A stretch of DNA of 64,000 bases from Dactylorhiza incarnata (GCA_033032865.1 JAWHQI010000201.1:3163501-3227500); one strand, 5' to 3'; positions 1-12,140 are shown, counted from the first letter of the stretch. Numbers and translations: made by a program. Notes: generated by a model from the sequence alone, not told the origin.

Positions 1-380
1 CGAGGAGACGCAGCAGCACTTGAGGATAAGTGAAGGCGGGCCAGTCTAGTACAGGAGAACCAGTCTCAGGATCAGTGAGTGATTAGTAGTTTTCTTCCAC
101 GAGTGACCTTGTAGTGAGGACATGATGTATTGGGCATGAGCCCTTTATTACTAATGTAACCCCTTTTTATTTCAGTTAAATGATGTGAACATTTATATAT
201 ATAGCATGTGATTTGTGGACTTGAACTTTTATTGTTCGTTTATACTTTTCTTCTTCTGTGATCGATATGGCCGGCAGGATCGACGCTTTGTAGTGGCAAC
301 CTTCCCGAGAGTTGGTGTCACCGCAAAGCGGGGGTTCTTGGCATAAGACTCAGTTTTGTAGTTAAAAATGGGGTCTTACA
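1..380 (+). repeat. 3' end of the Tekay-like 5' LTR
   Basis: This stretch is colinear with 41316-41697, the end of the 3' LTR of the same element, and both end in GGGGTCTTACA. The upstream part of the LTR, including any promoter, lies outside the window. Differences between the two copies are scattered substitutions and small indels, so the insertion is not recent. Confidence 0.9.
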
Positions 381-383
381 AAC

Positions 384-396
384 TGGTATCAGAGGC
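384..396 (+). other. Primer binding site of the Tekay-like element (initiator-Met tRNA type)
   Basis: TGGTATCAGAGGC begins three bases after the LTR end at 380. TGGTATCAGAGC is the usual plant PBS complementary to the 3' end of initiator methionine tRNA. It fixes the LTR/internal boundary and the plus-strand orientation. Confidence 0.9.
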
Positions 397-1397
397 AAAT
401 CTCTATCCGAAGAAAAGAAGTCCACAAACCCTGGGCCACCCCGCACGAGTTTAGATTGAGGAGAAACTAAGCACCGGAAGCAATGGTGTGCCCATATGGG
501 GAAATCACATGGAAAAGTCCACGTTTAACTGTATCTATTTAGCCAAATCTCCTTACGATTGTCAAGTTTTATTTTGTAGCCTACGGCGAACCCTCCCCCC
601 AGCAGGGAATACCTCCGGCTGTAAAGATCTCTTTAGATAGTCCTTTAGTCAATAATTTAGACTCAGCCACACTAGGTTACACGACTCACCATGACAATTT
701 ATTCCATGCCCTAGCCTGAAATAGACCGTAGGTATGAATTTGGTTAAGATACGAGGATACCCCAAAGAGATTAAATGAGGAGCTTAACATGAGAAGTGGC
801 GACCTAATCCATAACTCTGATGTCCCTACATCATCTATCAAAGGATTATCCAAACTAATAGGACCGCCTTAAGGAGATTGACACAAAAGCAGAATGGGAG
901 GGGACTCGTAGACTCAACCCTCGTATCGGTGACATGATTAAATTGAGACAACCACCACGATAAACATCGAGGGTCAGATAAGAATTCAAGTTCAGAAGAG
1001 ACCAGTTTGGGGATTGGGTCACATGTTGACCCTGATAAGGTTTTCGTAGAAGGTACCTGGAAGAGTCTAAGGTATGGAATATACCAATGAGCCTCAAGAT
1101 AGAACCCCAAGTCTAAGGTTGTGTGCCCTAAGAATTGTCAGCAAACTTGGGACGAATATAACATGGTGATATAGAAGATACTTAGCCCAAAATAGATAGT
1201 GGCTTATCTTTTGTTTATTGGGGCTTACCTTTTATTTATTGGGCAAATTAGTTACTGACTTGGGTATCCCTTAAATCTAATTTAGAAAGTGTTGCGTCGT
1301 GAACATGGTGATTTTGAAGTCGATCTTATTCGATGTTACTCGGGCAATTATGAGATAGTGTAAAAGTAGGTCTGGATTGATGATCTGAAGTATTACC
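397..1397 (+). other. Decayed 5' internal region of the Tekay-like element
   Basis: This is about 1 kb between the PBS and the Tat-1 insertion. No reading frame of useful length exists on the plus strand and I recognise no gag motif. The two open minus-strand frames at 838-1110 look fortuitous. The last five bases before Tat-1 (1398-1402, AGGAC) are its left TSD. Confidence 0.6.
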
Positions 1398-1402
1398 AGG
1401 AC

Positions 1403-2064
1403 TGTTGAAGCCAGGAAAATCCTAAGCTTCAAAATTCGGATCAATGCAGCCAGGCTACTTGCCCAGTGGTCCAACGAGAAGACTTGGTTAGCTGCGAAGA
1501 GCGAAATAGAGGGATAACAAACACAACCCCATGTGTTGCGGCGGGGAGGTCCCACCACGTACCCAGAAGCTCAAAGGAGTCTTCTCCTCCAAAACCACGA
1601 ATGGTCGAGCTTGGTACTAGGAAGGCACTGGCTAGGGAGGATTCTCGCCTATAAGGGGGGTGAAGCTCTGATTTTGGACAAGTGCCATTCCTGGTACCCC
1701 TGGGGGTCTATTTATAGACAAATCTTGAGGAAGAGGAAGAAGGCGACTATCCATGATCCCCTTGGAGATGGTTTGAGCAAAGGTCTAGGAAGGCGAGTAG
1801 GCGGGGACCTCGTCCTAAGCTTGCGAATTGGTTGGTGCAAGTCGTCCATAGGCGAGAATGTCCAGGCCTACGACCTTCTCGCTCGGCCGGGTAGCAAACT
1901 CCGGGTGCGCCTTTCCTCCTCGTCATGGGGCGAGAAAGTTCCTACTCGCACTCCCAAGTCTCCTGATCCTGTTGTGTCGTCTGATATTAATGTTGATCGT
2001 TGACTTTGACTTCTGCTTACGTGGCCTTTAGACTGACCCAACCTCGGAGAATGAGGGTTGTACA
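1403..2064 (-). repeat. Tat-1 3' LTR
   Basis: The 662-bp copy reads TGTTGAAGCC at its left and TGTACA at its right on the plus strand and matches 19722-20386 at about 93-95% by eye. A TATA box for minus-strand transcription lies at 1706-1719. The adjoining internal sequence 2065-2085, read on the minus strand, is purine-rich (AAAGAGCGGAG) and is a plausible polypurine tract. Confidence 0.9.
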
Positions 2065-2183
2065 CAAACTCCGCTCTTTGCGAGCAACGTAGTTGGTTGG
2101 AAAGAATCATCCAACCCATATTCGACGAGTTGCACATGGCGGGATACTAGCTTACTCGGTAGTCATGGGGGGTCCCTAGAAAT

Positions 2184-2193
2184 CTATAAATAG
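2184..2193 (+). promoter_or_regulatory. TATA box of the Tat-1 distal antisense gene
   Basis: CTATAAATAG lies 48 bp before the ATG at 2241, on the strand opposite to Tat-1 gag-pol. The spacing fits a plant core promoter with a short 5' UTR. Confidence 0.65.
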
Positions 2194-2240
2194 AGGGGGA
2201 TGGTCCTTCCCTAGCACGCCACTTTTTCACATTCGACGAG

Positions 2241-3651
2241 ATGTTGTCTACCGAGGAGGTGATTGCGAAGGCCGAGCTACTGATGAAGCTGATGAAGAAG
2301 ACAAAAGGTTCGGATACCCGCAAGAGGAAGAGGGGGTCCTCCGATCGTCGCCCTAACCCATCCAACAAGGAGGTGCCTCCGGTCAATCCTGCAGCCTCTG
2401 CGCCCGAGCCCTCCCTCTTGCTGCCGAATGATGAGGGGTTGGGGGACGAAGTTCCTCGGTCAACTGTCGAGGATGAACCGCTGAACGTCCATCTGGATCC
2501 TCTCCGAGAAGGTAATCATCTTCTTGAGATATCGTGATTCTTGCGTGAACTTTTCGTTGATGCCGACATTGTTTTGTAGGTGGACCTCCCGCGGAAGTGA
2601 ACACGCAGACGTCCCCAGTGGGAGAGCGCGTAGGTATCGAGCACTAACCGCCTCCACTGGTCCTTCCTGCAGGGGTCATCCCCAAGCGGAAACCTCTTCG
2701 CCCGTCATCCCCCATTCCCAAGCGCGCGATAGGCAGAACCCGGATGATGTTAAAGAACTCCAGGGTTACCATCTCGCGGAGATCACCTTCGCCTGGGGCC
2801 CTTCGAACCAGTGGCCAAATTTCTGGAGGAAGGTGAGGGGGAGGGTCTTCCTCGATAGCGCCTACGACTCATCTTCCTCGGCGGCCTGACGTGGCGTCGT
2901 CGTCTCTCAATGGATGGGGTGGTCATTCGGGGGGCGGCATAACACTCATCGGCGTTCACCTTCCCCTCGTAGATCTCCTCCTCGGCGGAGGCTCAGTCCT
3001 CGGCAGATGCTCAGTCCTCGGCGATCTCCGTCTCCTCGTCGGGTTATCTCACCTCCTCACCGGGATGCTCCTCGGCGATCACCTTCTCCTCTTCATCAAC
3101 CGAGGGCGGCGCCTGTGCGGGCAGGTATGATCATTGCATCGTGTTGTCTTTACGTGGCTCTTTTCCTAATTCGTTACCTTTCAGCCCGTGCGATGTCTCC
3201 GGGGTTAGCCTTTATTGAGGCGCTAGTTCTTCCTACTCGCGAATACAGGGCAAAGATGGCTTCGGCCTACCTCGATCTGGAGATAAAGGTCGAATGGCTG
3301 CTGGCCTACGAGGTTCATCGGCGAATAAGTTCGCTTGAAGGGCGCGTTGCGAACATTGAAGGATTTGAGCATCGGCTTGAGGCGGCAGAAGGAAAGCATT
3401 ATCTCGTCACCGAGCTAGAGTGCCGGATGGCGGGCGTGGAATAGCGCTACGAGTTGCTGAAGGCGGACATGCGCGGCCTGCGGGCGAGTATTGGGTCCCT
3501 CGGGACACTGAATCGTATGGAAGAACACATTCGGCTTATCGAGGAACATTTGGCGAGAGATAATGAGCAGATGGGCTTCGCTCGTCAACTGGGCTTCAAT
3601 GGGCGGCATGGTGCTACCTCAGACAAGCGCGGCGACCCTTCTGTGAATTAG
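2241..3651 (+). pseudogene. Tat-1 distal antisense gene, basic/coiled-coil protein (decayed)
   Basis: The frame starts at 2241 after a TATA box. An intron at 2512-2579 is inferred from GTAATC donor and TTTTGTAG acceptor. The spliced frame stops soon after (TAA near 2644). Later pieces in other frames show an Arg/Ser/Pro-rich stretch with repeated RRSPSPRR units (about 2950-3100) and a heptad-like helical part (3190-3651) with an internal TAG at 3442. Order and character (basic N-part, Pro/Arg linker, coiled coil) resemble the distal antisense gene of Tat-2 (62789-64000, minus). Function is unknown; several lesions make this copy inactive. The gene lies in the sense element's 3' region, next to the 3' LTR. 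Confidence 0.6.
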
Positions 3652-3926
3652 CATCGTCTTTTCCTTCGCATTTTTAAGAACATTATTCCGCATGTATCTG
3701 TAATAATCTTGAATTATTCGTTGTAATTTCGAACTAAGCTGGTTAGTCGCATTCGTGTTGCTTATATCTTCTGCAGGGCTTTCTCATGCTTTTCGCAGTT
3801 CGTCGCTTAGGCGCGAGAAGGATAATTCATAACTCGTGTATGATGTTGCGCATGCGACTTCGATATAGGCGAGTAGGTAGACACCTTGCACGCGCTTACA
3901 TCGCGACCCCCACCCCAACCTGATTT
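3652..3926 (+). other. Spacer between the two Tat-1 antisense genes
   Basis: AT-rich sequence with no reading frame follows the end of the coiled-coil gene and leads into the promoter of the next plus-strand gene. It probably holds the 3' UTR of the first and the upstream region of the second. Confidence 0.5.
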
Positions 3927-3936
3927 CTATAAATAG
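3927..3936 (+). promoter_or_regulatory. TATA box of the Tat-1 proximal antisense gene
   Basis: CTATAAATAG followed by a G-run lies about 85 bp before the ATG at 4021. The same core occurs upstream of the distal antisense gene (2184) and in both Tat LTR promoters. Confidence 0.65.
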
Positions 3937-4020
3937 GGGGGTAGGGGCCCAAAATCGGCGCGCTTTCCCAAAGTTCTTCAATCGTATTACTAACTCGCTG
4001 CTTTCTTCTTCCGCATTACG

Positions 4021-5825
4021 ATGACGCCCTCAGTGGATGCTGAAGCTCGGCGACTGAATTACGCCGAGAACTTTGTCACGCATAAGTTCAACAAGTCTGT
4101 TACTCGCTTGGTCGACTTGGAGAGGTTCGTCCATCTGTACCTCGCTCGGGGCTTCCGCGCTGGCCTTCCCACTTCCTGCGAGCGGATCAACACTTTTTCG
4201 GAGGGGAAACTCGCATTTCCCCTTTCGCACTTAGAGGTCGGCCAGCGCCTTCCTCTCTGGCCTGAATTCTGCCAGATCCTGAGGTACTATGGCTGGGTCC
4301 CCGCCCAGATTAACCCAAACGGGGTAGCGATTATGATCGGCTACCTATGATTTCTGCGTAGCGAGAAGATCGCTTTTGACCTCGACGTCTTCCAGAAGTT
4401 GTTCTACGTGGGCGCGACCAAGGACAGGGTGATCTTCTTCGGCAACCATCATTCAAGATATCAGGGACGTCAAACAAAGTCCATCGGTGGAACGAGAAGT
4501 TCATCTTTGTAACTAGCGACTTCTCCTAGATACCCAATCGCCCTCAGCAAAGACCACCCGCGGCGCTCGCCACCCCCTCACTCTGATGTAATCGTGAGGA
4601 CCTCTTCCTCGCCTTGAAAGATAAAAATTTCGACATCGTGTTCTGGTGCAAGAACATTGACCAGCTCGAATATGTACAGCCTGGCGAGGGTAACGTTTCT
4701 TATTCGCCGCTTAAATTGGTTCTATCTTTGCCTCTTTGTCTAACGCCTTTCTTCTAGGCTGTCGTCATCTACCGTCCGTGCCTCTTCCTGTGGGAGGCCA
4801 GATCCCGCCTCCTCTATCTCCCGCGGCGGCTTCGGTGATGATGTAGGAAGGCGAGGAGGAAGAAGGCGAGCAGGAGTCCCCTCTTTCAGGAATTCCTCCT
4901 GGGGTCGGCAACACGACCGAGATCCTTCGCGCTGCAGGATGGCCGGATGAAAGCGAACCACCGGAGACGAAGAAAGAGAAAGGAGATCGCCCGGCATGTG
5001 GAAGAGGAGCGGGCGCGCAAGGAGGAAGATAGCGTCCCTGAGAACCACCCAAATTTCGAGCAGGGTTCGCGGAATAAAGGCTTGGACGGCGAGCCGATGA
5101 TCTCTTGGAGCAGGGAGCGCAGCGAGGTTTCCCTGAGCACTCGCATACCTTCGTGGAGCGAGGACGAGGTTCCCAACAATGATGCTTTTTGCGTCTTGTT
5201 CGGACTGTATGGCCGTGATGATGCGAAGGTGTTGCGGGAGGCTTCCCCTCGCTTTCTCGCCGATCAGGGGTCGCGAGCAATGTTGCGTGCCTCCGAGCTT
5301 TTTCATCACTCAGCCCGAAACCTCCTCGGCGCCGAAGAGGAGCTCTCCCTATACCGGAAGCTTACAATAGACGCGGAGCGGCGTGAGGCAGAGTCCCTGA
5401 AGCGCGCCAAGGCTGCCGAGGATAAGGTCGAGGCTCCGAGGTGATATTTGTATTTCGCGCGAGATAGGATTAAGACTCCCTCTTTTTCTTCTATACCTTG
5501 TAACCCATCCCTCTCGCATCTATAGGAAGAGCAGTTGGTCACGGCCGAGACAATCTCCATGCTCGAGAGTGATCTGCGGGCCAGCCAGGTCTTGCTGGAG
5601 GCGACGCAGGTTCGCAATGCCGAACTGGAGTCGAGGATGGCCACCCATACCTCCTCCGAAGCTGGACCTTCCCGTAGGGCTGAAGGATCTTTCATGACTT
5701 CGCGGGAGCTTTCGGCTCTTCGCGAAGCTTTCTATGGCGGGCTAGCTGGTTTCGGGAGCAGAGAAACTGACGACGGAGGGGCTCCTATCCGACATTCTGA
5801 ACGCAAGCGAGGAGGAAGACGATGA
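4021..5825 (+). pseudogene. Tat-1 proximal antisense gene, PF04195-like 'putative gypsy type transposon' protein (decayed)
   Basis: The N-terminal 110 codons (4021-4350) match the style of the PF04195 domain and align with the Tat-2 gene at 62428: both share a LE(R/L)FV-like start, a PLxxLEVG/IPMELAM-type segment and a YYG(W/V)VPxQI(N/S)PN block. A TGA at 4348-4350 interrupts; homology continues with a frame change to about 4689 (NKVHRWNEKF resembles NKVTAWSERY). Inferred introns are 4690-4757 (GTAACG...TTCTAG) and 5441-5525 (GTGATA...TATAG). The last exon ends at 5825 in a basic tail. Exons 2 and 3 are charged and helical. Function of the family is unknown. The gene is convergent with Tat-1 integrase (ends 6921). 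Confidence 0.75.
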
Positions 5826-6920
5826 GGAGGGGTTTGAATTGAACTCATCCGACTATGCTCCGTCGCCCAAGTGAACCTTCGTATTTTTTGAACAGTTTTG
5901 ATGCTTCTCGCGGCTCTGCGAGTATATATTTTTTTGTAGATAACCTTTCTTTTGATAGTGATGTTTATTTTCTTTGTGGATTTTTCTTGTACTGTTGTGA
6001 TGTTGCTAGGCTCATAGGTTCGCTCATATATGCTTACCAGTCATTCTGGTCCAGGCGACTTCGGATAAGATTGGGGTCTGCCGACTATCTCACCTTACTC
6101 GCTTCGTTGATCTTTTTGTCCATATAATGGATGCTCGACTTTAGGTTTCTTCGCGCTTAACCTTGCGAGTTAGTTTCCTACTCGCACCCTGACTGCTGAA
6201 AAAAATGTTAGATAGGGAAGGACGGTCGGGGGTTCCAAGGGGACACACAATCCCGATAATCTCCATCCAATTGCGATGTTGATGCTGATGAAGAGATCTT
6301 CGAGTAGGGAGTGACTGTCGGGGAGGTCCGTAGACACATCATCCCGAGGTCTCCATCCTACTGGGGCGTTGATGCTGTTTCCACGAACTTTTTCCTGATA
6401 TACTCAACAATTAGAAAGGGTTAAACATACCAACTCAAATGATTGGACGAGGCCATCAAACGGAAAAAGGCTACGCCATGAGCTTTCCACTCTTGAGGGT
6501 TTACGACGCCTTTGTTCAAGAGTCCCCTGAGAGGTTGAGTCGATCATCCTCTTGTCGAGTTGGGAGGTCGGCGTCAAGACATTTTCCTGATAATCTCTCC
6601 AGTCGGACGAGAGATGCGGTCGAAGGGAACCGCGGCCAACGTGCAAGGGGGGAGCTGATCTAGACCGTTAGTGCAGAGGCTTGGTCTTAGGCAACGCACT
6701 ACCGAGGCACCGTCCTATCATACGTTCTGGATCTTATGAGAATCAATTCGGAGGCCAGTTTCCCAACCTGACTCGGAGGTCGGCTTTTTCTGCTCTTCTT
6801 CTTTTTAAAGGTTTGCTACATGGGTAGAAATGAGAAACTCCTGCCGTCCCATGTTTCAGGGAGATGAAGAATTTATTTATAAACAATCAATTTACAGGAG
6901 AGAAGTGTATACGTCCCTGC
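5826..6920. other. Tat-1 spacer between convergent pol and antisense gene, with repeated modules
   Basis: No gene is supported in this 1.1 kb. From about 6207 to 6620 there are three related modules; two are clear neighbours (about 6216-6285 and 6307-6375), sharing GTCGGGG and TCTCCATCC blocks and a GTTGATGCTG end. Read in element sense each module runs GGAGA...CGGGA...TGTGTC...CCGAC. The corresponding place in Tat-2 (58850-59285) also holds repeated stem-loop modules of different sequence. Confidence 0.6.
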
Positions 6921-8121
6921 TTAGGGATAAAACCTTTTCAGGTCATCGTCGCTCCATGTATTCCCCAATAGCTCCCCTTCGTGATTCTGTAAGCGATATC
7001 CTCCTGTTGCAAGTGATTCATGTATGATGAAAGGTCCCTCCCAATTGGGGTTGAGATTTCCAACGGCTGCCGATCTCTCGGCCGCGTCCACCTTCTTCAG
7101 GACTAGATCACCTGCTTGGAAGTGCTTGAGGCGAACGTGTTTGTCGAAGTGCCTTGCCATGCGACGCTTGTTCTCCTCTTGCCGAGCCGAGGCTAGATCT
7201 GGGAGCTCTTCGATGTAGTCGAGGGATAGCTTCTGTGCTTCCTCATTCTCCAGTCACCATTCTTTGTCTTCGTCTTCTGCTGCAATTACCCTAGGACTTC
7301 TGACCTCAAACTCCACTGGAATGAGAGATTCGGACCCGTGAGAGAGTTTGAATGGGGTTTCCCCTGGGGCTGAGCTTGGAGTGGTTCTCAAAGCCCACAA
7401 CACCGAGGGGAGCTGTTCCGCCCAATTAACTCTTAGGTTCTCGACTTTCTTCTTTAGTAGGTTGATGATCAGCTTGTTGGCGGCCTCCACTTGTCCATTG
7501 CCCCTTGAATGATGTACTGATGCGAACCGGAGATCAGTTCCAAGCTGCCTGTAAAAATCTTGCAGCTCCAAACTGGCGAACTGAGGACCGTTGTCGGTGA
7601 CAATGGCGAGGGGAATTCCGAATCTGCAGACGATTTCTCCCCAGATGAAGTTCTTCACGACTTGAGAGGTGGTCTTGGCCAGAGCTTTGGCCTCGATCCA
7701 CTTGGAGAAGTAGTCGATCATGACGAGAACGAACTTCCTCTAGATGCTAGCTGAAGGAAAGGGGCCTATCAAAACCATTCCCCAGATAGCGAACGGCCAT
7801 GGGGCGGTGATCGAACGAAGTTGCTGGGCCGGCTGCAATTGAATGGGGCGAACATCTGACACTTCTGGCCCCTTTTTTAGAAGGCCTCCTCATCCTTGCG
7901 GATGGTAGGCCAGAAGTAGCCATGCCTCAGGATCCTTTGCTCTAAAGTTCGAGTCCCAGGATGACTTCTGCACTCTCCCAAGTGGATTTCTTCCAGAACT
8001 CGAGGTACTTCTTCTTTAGAGACACATCTAGCCAGGGGGCCCGAGATGGTCTTCCGATATAGCTCCCCGTCCTGCAACAAGTAATACGCTGCCTAGTATT
8101 GGAACTTCCTTTGATCCCCCT
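6921..8121 (-). pseudogene. Tat-1 integrase (3' portion of pol, disrupted)
   Basis: The minus-strand pieces 7877-8080, 7254-7721 and 6921-7160 are successive parts of one integrase. They hold the zinc-binding region, the catalytic core with VTDNGPQF and GQVEAANK (second Asp and Glu of the DDE triad; first Asp in IDYFSKW) and a C-terminal domain ending KRFYP at 6921, as in Tat-2. In-frame stops occur near 8092 (TAG) and 7253 (TGA), with a further break between 7877 and 7721. The segment is severed from RNase H by LARD-1 at 8122; the TSD copy is 8117-8121 (CCCCT). Confidence 0.9.
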
Positions 8122-8361
8122 TATTGTTTATTGGGGTGTCTACTTAATCACCTAGAGGGGGGTGAATAGGTTTTTCTTCTTATTATATCCCCTTTAGGTT
8201 TTTCTTTCTTTCTGGTTAATAGATCTAAGAAATAGAGAACAAACAACAGAAAGCACACAATGATCTATAGAGGTTCCTCAAGACCGGGTGTCTTGAGTTG
8301 TCCTCTCTCCCTCTGCGCCTAACCAGCAGTGTGCTGGGCTCGGCAAGCTCCGCCAAAAGCT

Positions 8362-8628
8362 TCATGCCCTCAAGCCTTACAACACAGACCCGTAAGTCCC
8401 AACATCCTAAGCTATCAAGCCCTTACTGCCCCCGAGCCCGCAAGCTCGACACTCAGGCCCTCAAGCCCTACCACACAGACCCGCAAGTCCCAACAGCCTA
8501 GACCCGCAAGCCCCTACTGCCCCTAAGCCTGCAAGCTTGACAAGTCGCACCCGCAAGTGCACTGCCCTGGCCCTCAAGCCTCACAGCTCTCCAGCCCTCA
8601 AGCTAGACAATTTGGCCCGCAAGCCTTA
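8362..8628 (-). repeat. Mini-hairpin array in LARD-1 3' LTR
   Basis: About a dozen short units share a core CC(G/T)CAA flanked by arms that pair: GAC/GTC, CGAGC/GCTCG, AAGC/GCTT, GCAC/GTGC, GGC/GCC and AGC/GCT. The arms differ between units but stay complementary in most. On the element (minus) strand the loop reads UUGCGG or UUGAGG. Confidence 0.75.
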
Positions 8629-9285
8629 CAAGAGATTACAGTAAGTAAAACTTCTTCTTCGCCTGATGTTGATCGGCAACTTAGCCTAATGGAGATCGGC
8701 TTCTTTAGGTTAAAGAAGATGCTTCTTGATTTGGAGATTCAGCACTGGATCTTCTTCAGCCTTCACTTTATTTTCCTGGTGTTGATCGGCTACTTTTCAG
8801 TCGATGATGATGACTGATTCTTTTTGAGAGCCCTTGATGCTTGCTCTCTACTTGATCTTTTTCTTCTCCGCCGAGAATGCTATTCTATTGAAGTGTAGCG
8901 GCGGGATTCTTTTTCGTCCTTTTTCTCTATCTTAAAAGATTGCTTTCTAGGGCAACCATTGTTCCCTTTTATAGTTCCGAGAACAACTTCTCAACGGTCA
9001 TGAAAAGGTGTCCTTTAATGTCATACGCCCATTCCATAAGAGCACACGCTGATTAGACAATCAGGCGGCGGCATTAAATGCTGACACGTGTCCGCAACAT
9101 TTGAATCTGTCTCGACGATATTTCCAGTGTTACGACGACATGGAAACTATCTCGATGATACAAGATATCCTGGCGATTCTGTATATACAGTGATCTTCTT
9201 TCTCTGACAGTGTCGTCCTGAGCTTCCTTCTTGCATCATGTTGTCGTAATCATATGTTCTCTCGACGATGTCCTGTGGCATCTCT

Positions 9286-9365
9286 GCGTTCGACGAACAG
9301 CATTTTGCGATCGACGAACTTTCCATCCTTCGTTCGACGATCTCGCCACGTCTCAGCGGCCGACG
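9286..9365 (-). repeat. Short palindrome cluster (GTTCG-A-CGAAC type) in LARD-1 U3
   Basis: Four degenerate copies of TTCGACGA(A/T)C occur here, with matching sites at 15113-15200. LARD-2 has an expanded, regular 21-bp version (24914-25110). Confidence 0.65.
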
Positions 9366-9589
9366 AATATTTTGCTTCTCATCGGCTGCTGCTCTGCCCG
9401 TCATTACGACGACAAGCACGCTTTGTCGATGATGTTGCCTATTCTTCTTGACGATATAGTACTTAGTAAAATGACATATTGTCGATTCCTGCAAGCATGA
9501 ACTAGATGGTATGTCAAATACAACTTGCATTTATCATTGAGCTGAGCACTTCTTCAAATCAGGAACATTGCAGGGCACTGTTCCCAACA

Positions 9590-9600
9590 ATCTCCCCCTA
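9590..9600 (-). other. LARD-1 polypurine tract
   Basis: On the minus strand the sequence reads TAGGGGGAGAT immediately before the 3' LTR start TGTTGGGAAC. This PPT form is common in plant copia elements. Confidence 0.8.
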
Positions 9601-9789
9601 TTTGAAGAATTCATAACCCACTCAATGATAAGTGCCATTCTCATAACACATATTAACATTTAAGCAGACAAGCGCGTAATGATGACATCTCAGCAAAATT
9701 AAGTAAACACGGAATTTTGACAAATATTTCTTCATTTATAATTAGTGTCGAATGTTCAAAAGAGTTTTAACATTTCTATATTTAACCAT

Positions 9790-11638
9790 CTATATATCTG
9801 GTGCATTCGTATCAGTAGCTCTCTTTGCTTTCTTGGTACCAACTTCCTGCTCCTTTTTCTCCATCTCTTCCCTGTACTTTCTCTTTCTAATTTCTTCAGT
9901 CTCAATTGTTTCTTTCTCCATATCTGTACAGGGACCTACGGTAGGCTCGTCATAACACAGGGAAGGAAGATTCATTGCTTCCCTGATAGTATTCGAGGTC
10001 CAGATGGCATGATCATAGCTGGCCTTTATCATTGATCTCTCCCCCTTTATGATTTCTTCAGATATCCCTTTTTGGAGGTTCTCTTCGGAGGCCAATATCT
10101 TGTTTTTGAGCATGTGAATTCCAGCTTCCAAGTGATTCTTGGTCTCAAGCAAATGGCTGTCGAGCTCTTTATTGTGGTGATCTAAACTTCCTTGAAGATC
10201 AGTTGTGTTCAGCCATCTTCTTGGTGGATGCAATGTACGCCTTTGCTATGCCGCTGATAATCATTGTCTGATTAACCCCTAAGTTATGTACACCCTTGTG
10301 AGTGCGGGCAGTGTATTCTTGCAGATTTTTTACATCATTTCTTAGGCTCTCGATTTCAGCAGATAGTTCCCTTCTTAGATCATTGATAGCAGAGGTGACA
10401 TGGCTTTCAAGTTTTAATCTTTGCTCTTCCAGGAGCACCTTTATCAGAGTTAGCAGTGAGAGCTCTACTGGTCTATTTTCTGGAGGAGAGCTATTTTCTT
10501 GTTCCTCTCCTTCATTCCCTTCTAATATTGGAGAAAGAGGTTTTCTGATGGGTGATGGGTTTGGCTTAATCTTCTTTTCAGGACTTTGCTGATCTTTGTT
10601 AGTCTCATCAGCAGGATTCTCTTGGCTGTCTTTTTGCATTGCTGATTCAGAATAACCAGCATCCTCATCTTCTATGATCTTATTGATCATTGCTTCCACT
10701 TGAGTAGGGAGTACACTATTCTTCTCCCCCTCAGTTTCAACACTTCCTTGATTTGTTCCTGTTGTTATTCTGGATTCCTGATTTAGAGCAGAGGTCTGGA
10801 GGGGGATAGTCCTTGTCTCCACAGGTATCCCAGAGTCAGGTTGAGGTGAGCTGTTGCCTGACTCACTTTCTTCAGATGAGCTTTCTCCCTTCCTTTGCAC
10901 ATCTTCTGCAGTTTTCAGCTTCTTGGGAGGCTTAGTTAGAATTTTCTCCCACCTCTCAAGGATCTTGATATCCATCCTTCTCATGTGATGAATTTTTACT
11001 CCATACTTTTTGTTGAATCTTTCAGGGTAGGAGAGCAGAAGATAAAGTGATAGAAATCTTCCAAGATTCGGGGCCTGATAGCTTTCTTGGATCCTCTTAA
11101 AAATTTGCTGACCCCAATTGGTCTTCTTACTCAAAATTATCCTTGCCATTATTTCGAACATGGGCTTGGATATTCTATCATGCGACCCTACCTTGCAGAG
11201 GAGGGCCTTTCCCACTATGTCCGCCATCAGCTTTCCTTGCTGATTGAAGCTCTTCCTTTCCAGAGACCCATAGGTCTTGCTGGAGTGTCCGCACCATGCC
11301 AGAGCCTTGTCAAGGTCTTCCTGAGTGATCTTTTCATCTTCCTACCCCTTGGCAAAGACCGGCATTCGAAGAGCCGTGTTCAATCATTTAGGGTTTACCT
11401 TGACAATTATCCCGTTGATTACGCTTTTCACAGATGTTCCCTGTGAGCCACCCCTGGCATTCGAGTAGAACTCCAGCACGTCTCATTTTAGAATTAAAGT
11501 TGGCTTAGAGAGGGCGAACTCCAGACCCACAATGTCCAATAGCTTGACAGCATTTTGAACCTCTTTTGGTCCTTCCACGAATCCATTCCTCACCACTTCA
11601 CAACCTTCAAAGAGGAATCCTTCTTTCTTTGGCGCCAT
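9790..11638 (-). pseudogene. LARD-1 ORF2: coiled-coil protein with PF20167-like N-terminal region (decayed)
   Basis: The start is set at MAPKKEG (ATG 11638-11636) by comparison with LARD-2 ORF2 (MAPKKEE); an upstream in-frame ATG exists at 11683. Breaks lie near 11483 and 11227, and a frame change near 10215 joins 10199-11227 to 9790-10233. The N-terminal part resembles the 'putative plant transposon protein' type (segment KALLCKVGSHDRIS). The middle is Ser/Glu/Pro-rich and acidic. The C-terminal part is heptad-rich and ends in Lys/Arg clusters (KRKYREEM, KKAKRA), which suggests nuclear entry. No enzymatic motif is seen. A TATA box 125 bp upstream suggests separate transcription. An env-like origin, as in Sireviruses, is an alternative. 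Confidence 0.6.
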
Positions 11639-11759
11639 CTTCTTCTCGATCAAGGAGGGTTTTAGCACTGTCGACTCGTTCACTCTTGGAAGGCGTAGAG
11701 AACACGATGGCTTTTTAGGGATAATATAGAGATTGTTTTAACTTTAAGACATTTGACCT

Positions 11760-11771
11760 TATTTATAGTGT
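11760..11771 (-). promoter_or_regulatory. TATA box upstream of LARD-1 ORF2
   Basis: On the minus strand the sequence is CACTATAAATAAGG, about 125 bp before the MAPKKEG start. The same CACTATAAATA occurs at the same place in LARD-2 (27956-27967), so it is conserved between copies whose surroundings have diverged. Confidence 0.65.
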
Positions 11772-12140
11772 CCGAATTGGAAGTTGAAGTGTCATTTGTT
11801 AAATATCTTATTAACTCGAGTTTAGCTGTAATGATTGGTTAAGCACAGATTTATTTAAGAGTCCGCTGATGATTGGATATCGTTGTAATGCAGATTTGAT
11901 AGGAGTCATTTCGACGATACGGTTTTGATTCATTCTTTTGCATGATCAGTGCAATACTTTTAGCAGTGCCATACCTCTACTTTAGCTTTCAAGTCTTCTT
12001 GAGCTAGTAGCTCCCTCTTGATCAGTGCACCTTAGTATGTGGTGAGTTCTTCTTAGTCCAGAGTTGAGCCTGGAGCACTTATTGTCCATTAGCCTTGTTT
12101 ACTTTTGATTGGCTAATTGGACTATCCTGCAAAACAGATT

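Larger units (their letters stand above)
8122..9589 (-). repeat. LARD-1 3' LTR
   Basis: This 1468-bp LTR matches 13945-15415 closely. It starts TATTGTTTATTGGG (terminal TG mutated to TA) and ends CCCAACA. It holds the U3 palindrome sites (9286-9365), a TATA box (8965-8974) and the mini-hairpin array (8362-8628). Confidence 0.92.

Noticed and set aside
4740..5309. Minus-strand frames of 171 and 189 codons
   Set aside because: They overlap exon 2 of the Tat-1 antisense gene, have no domain, and Tat-2 supports the plus-strand reading.
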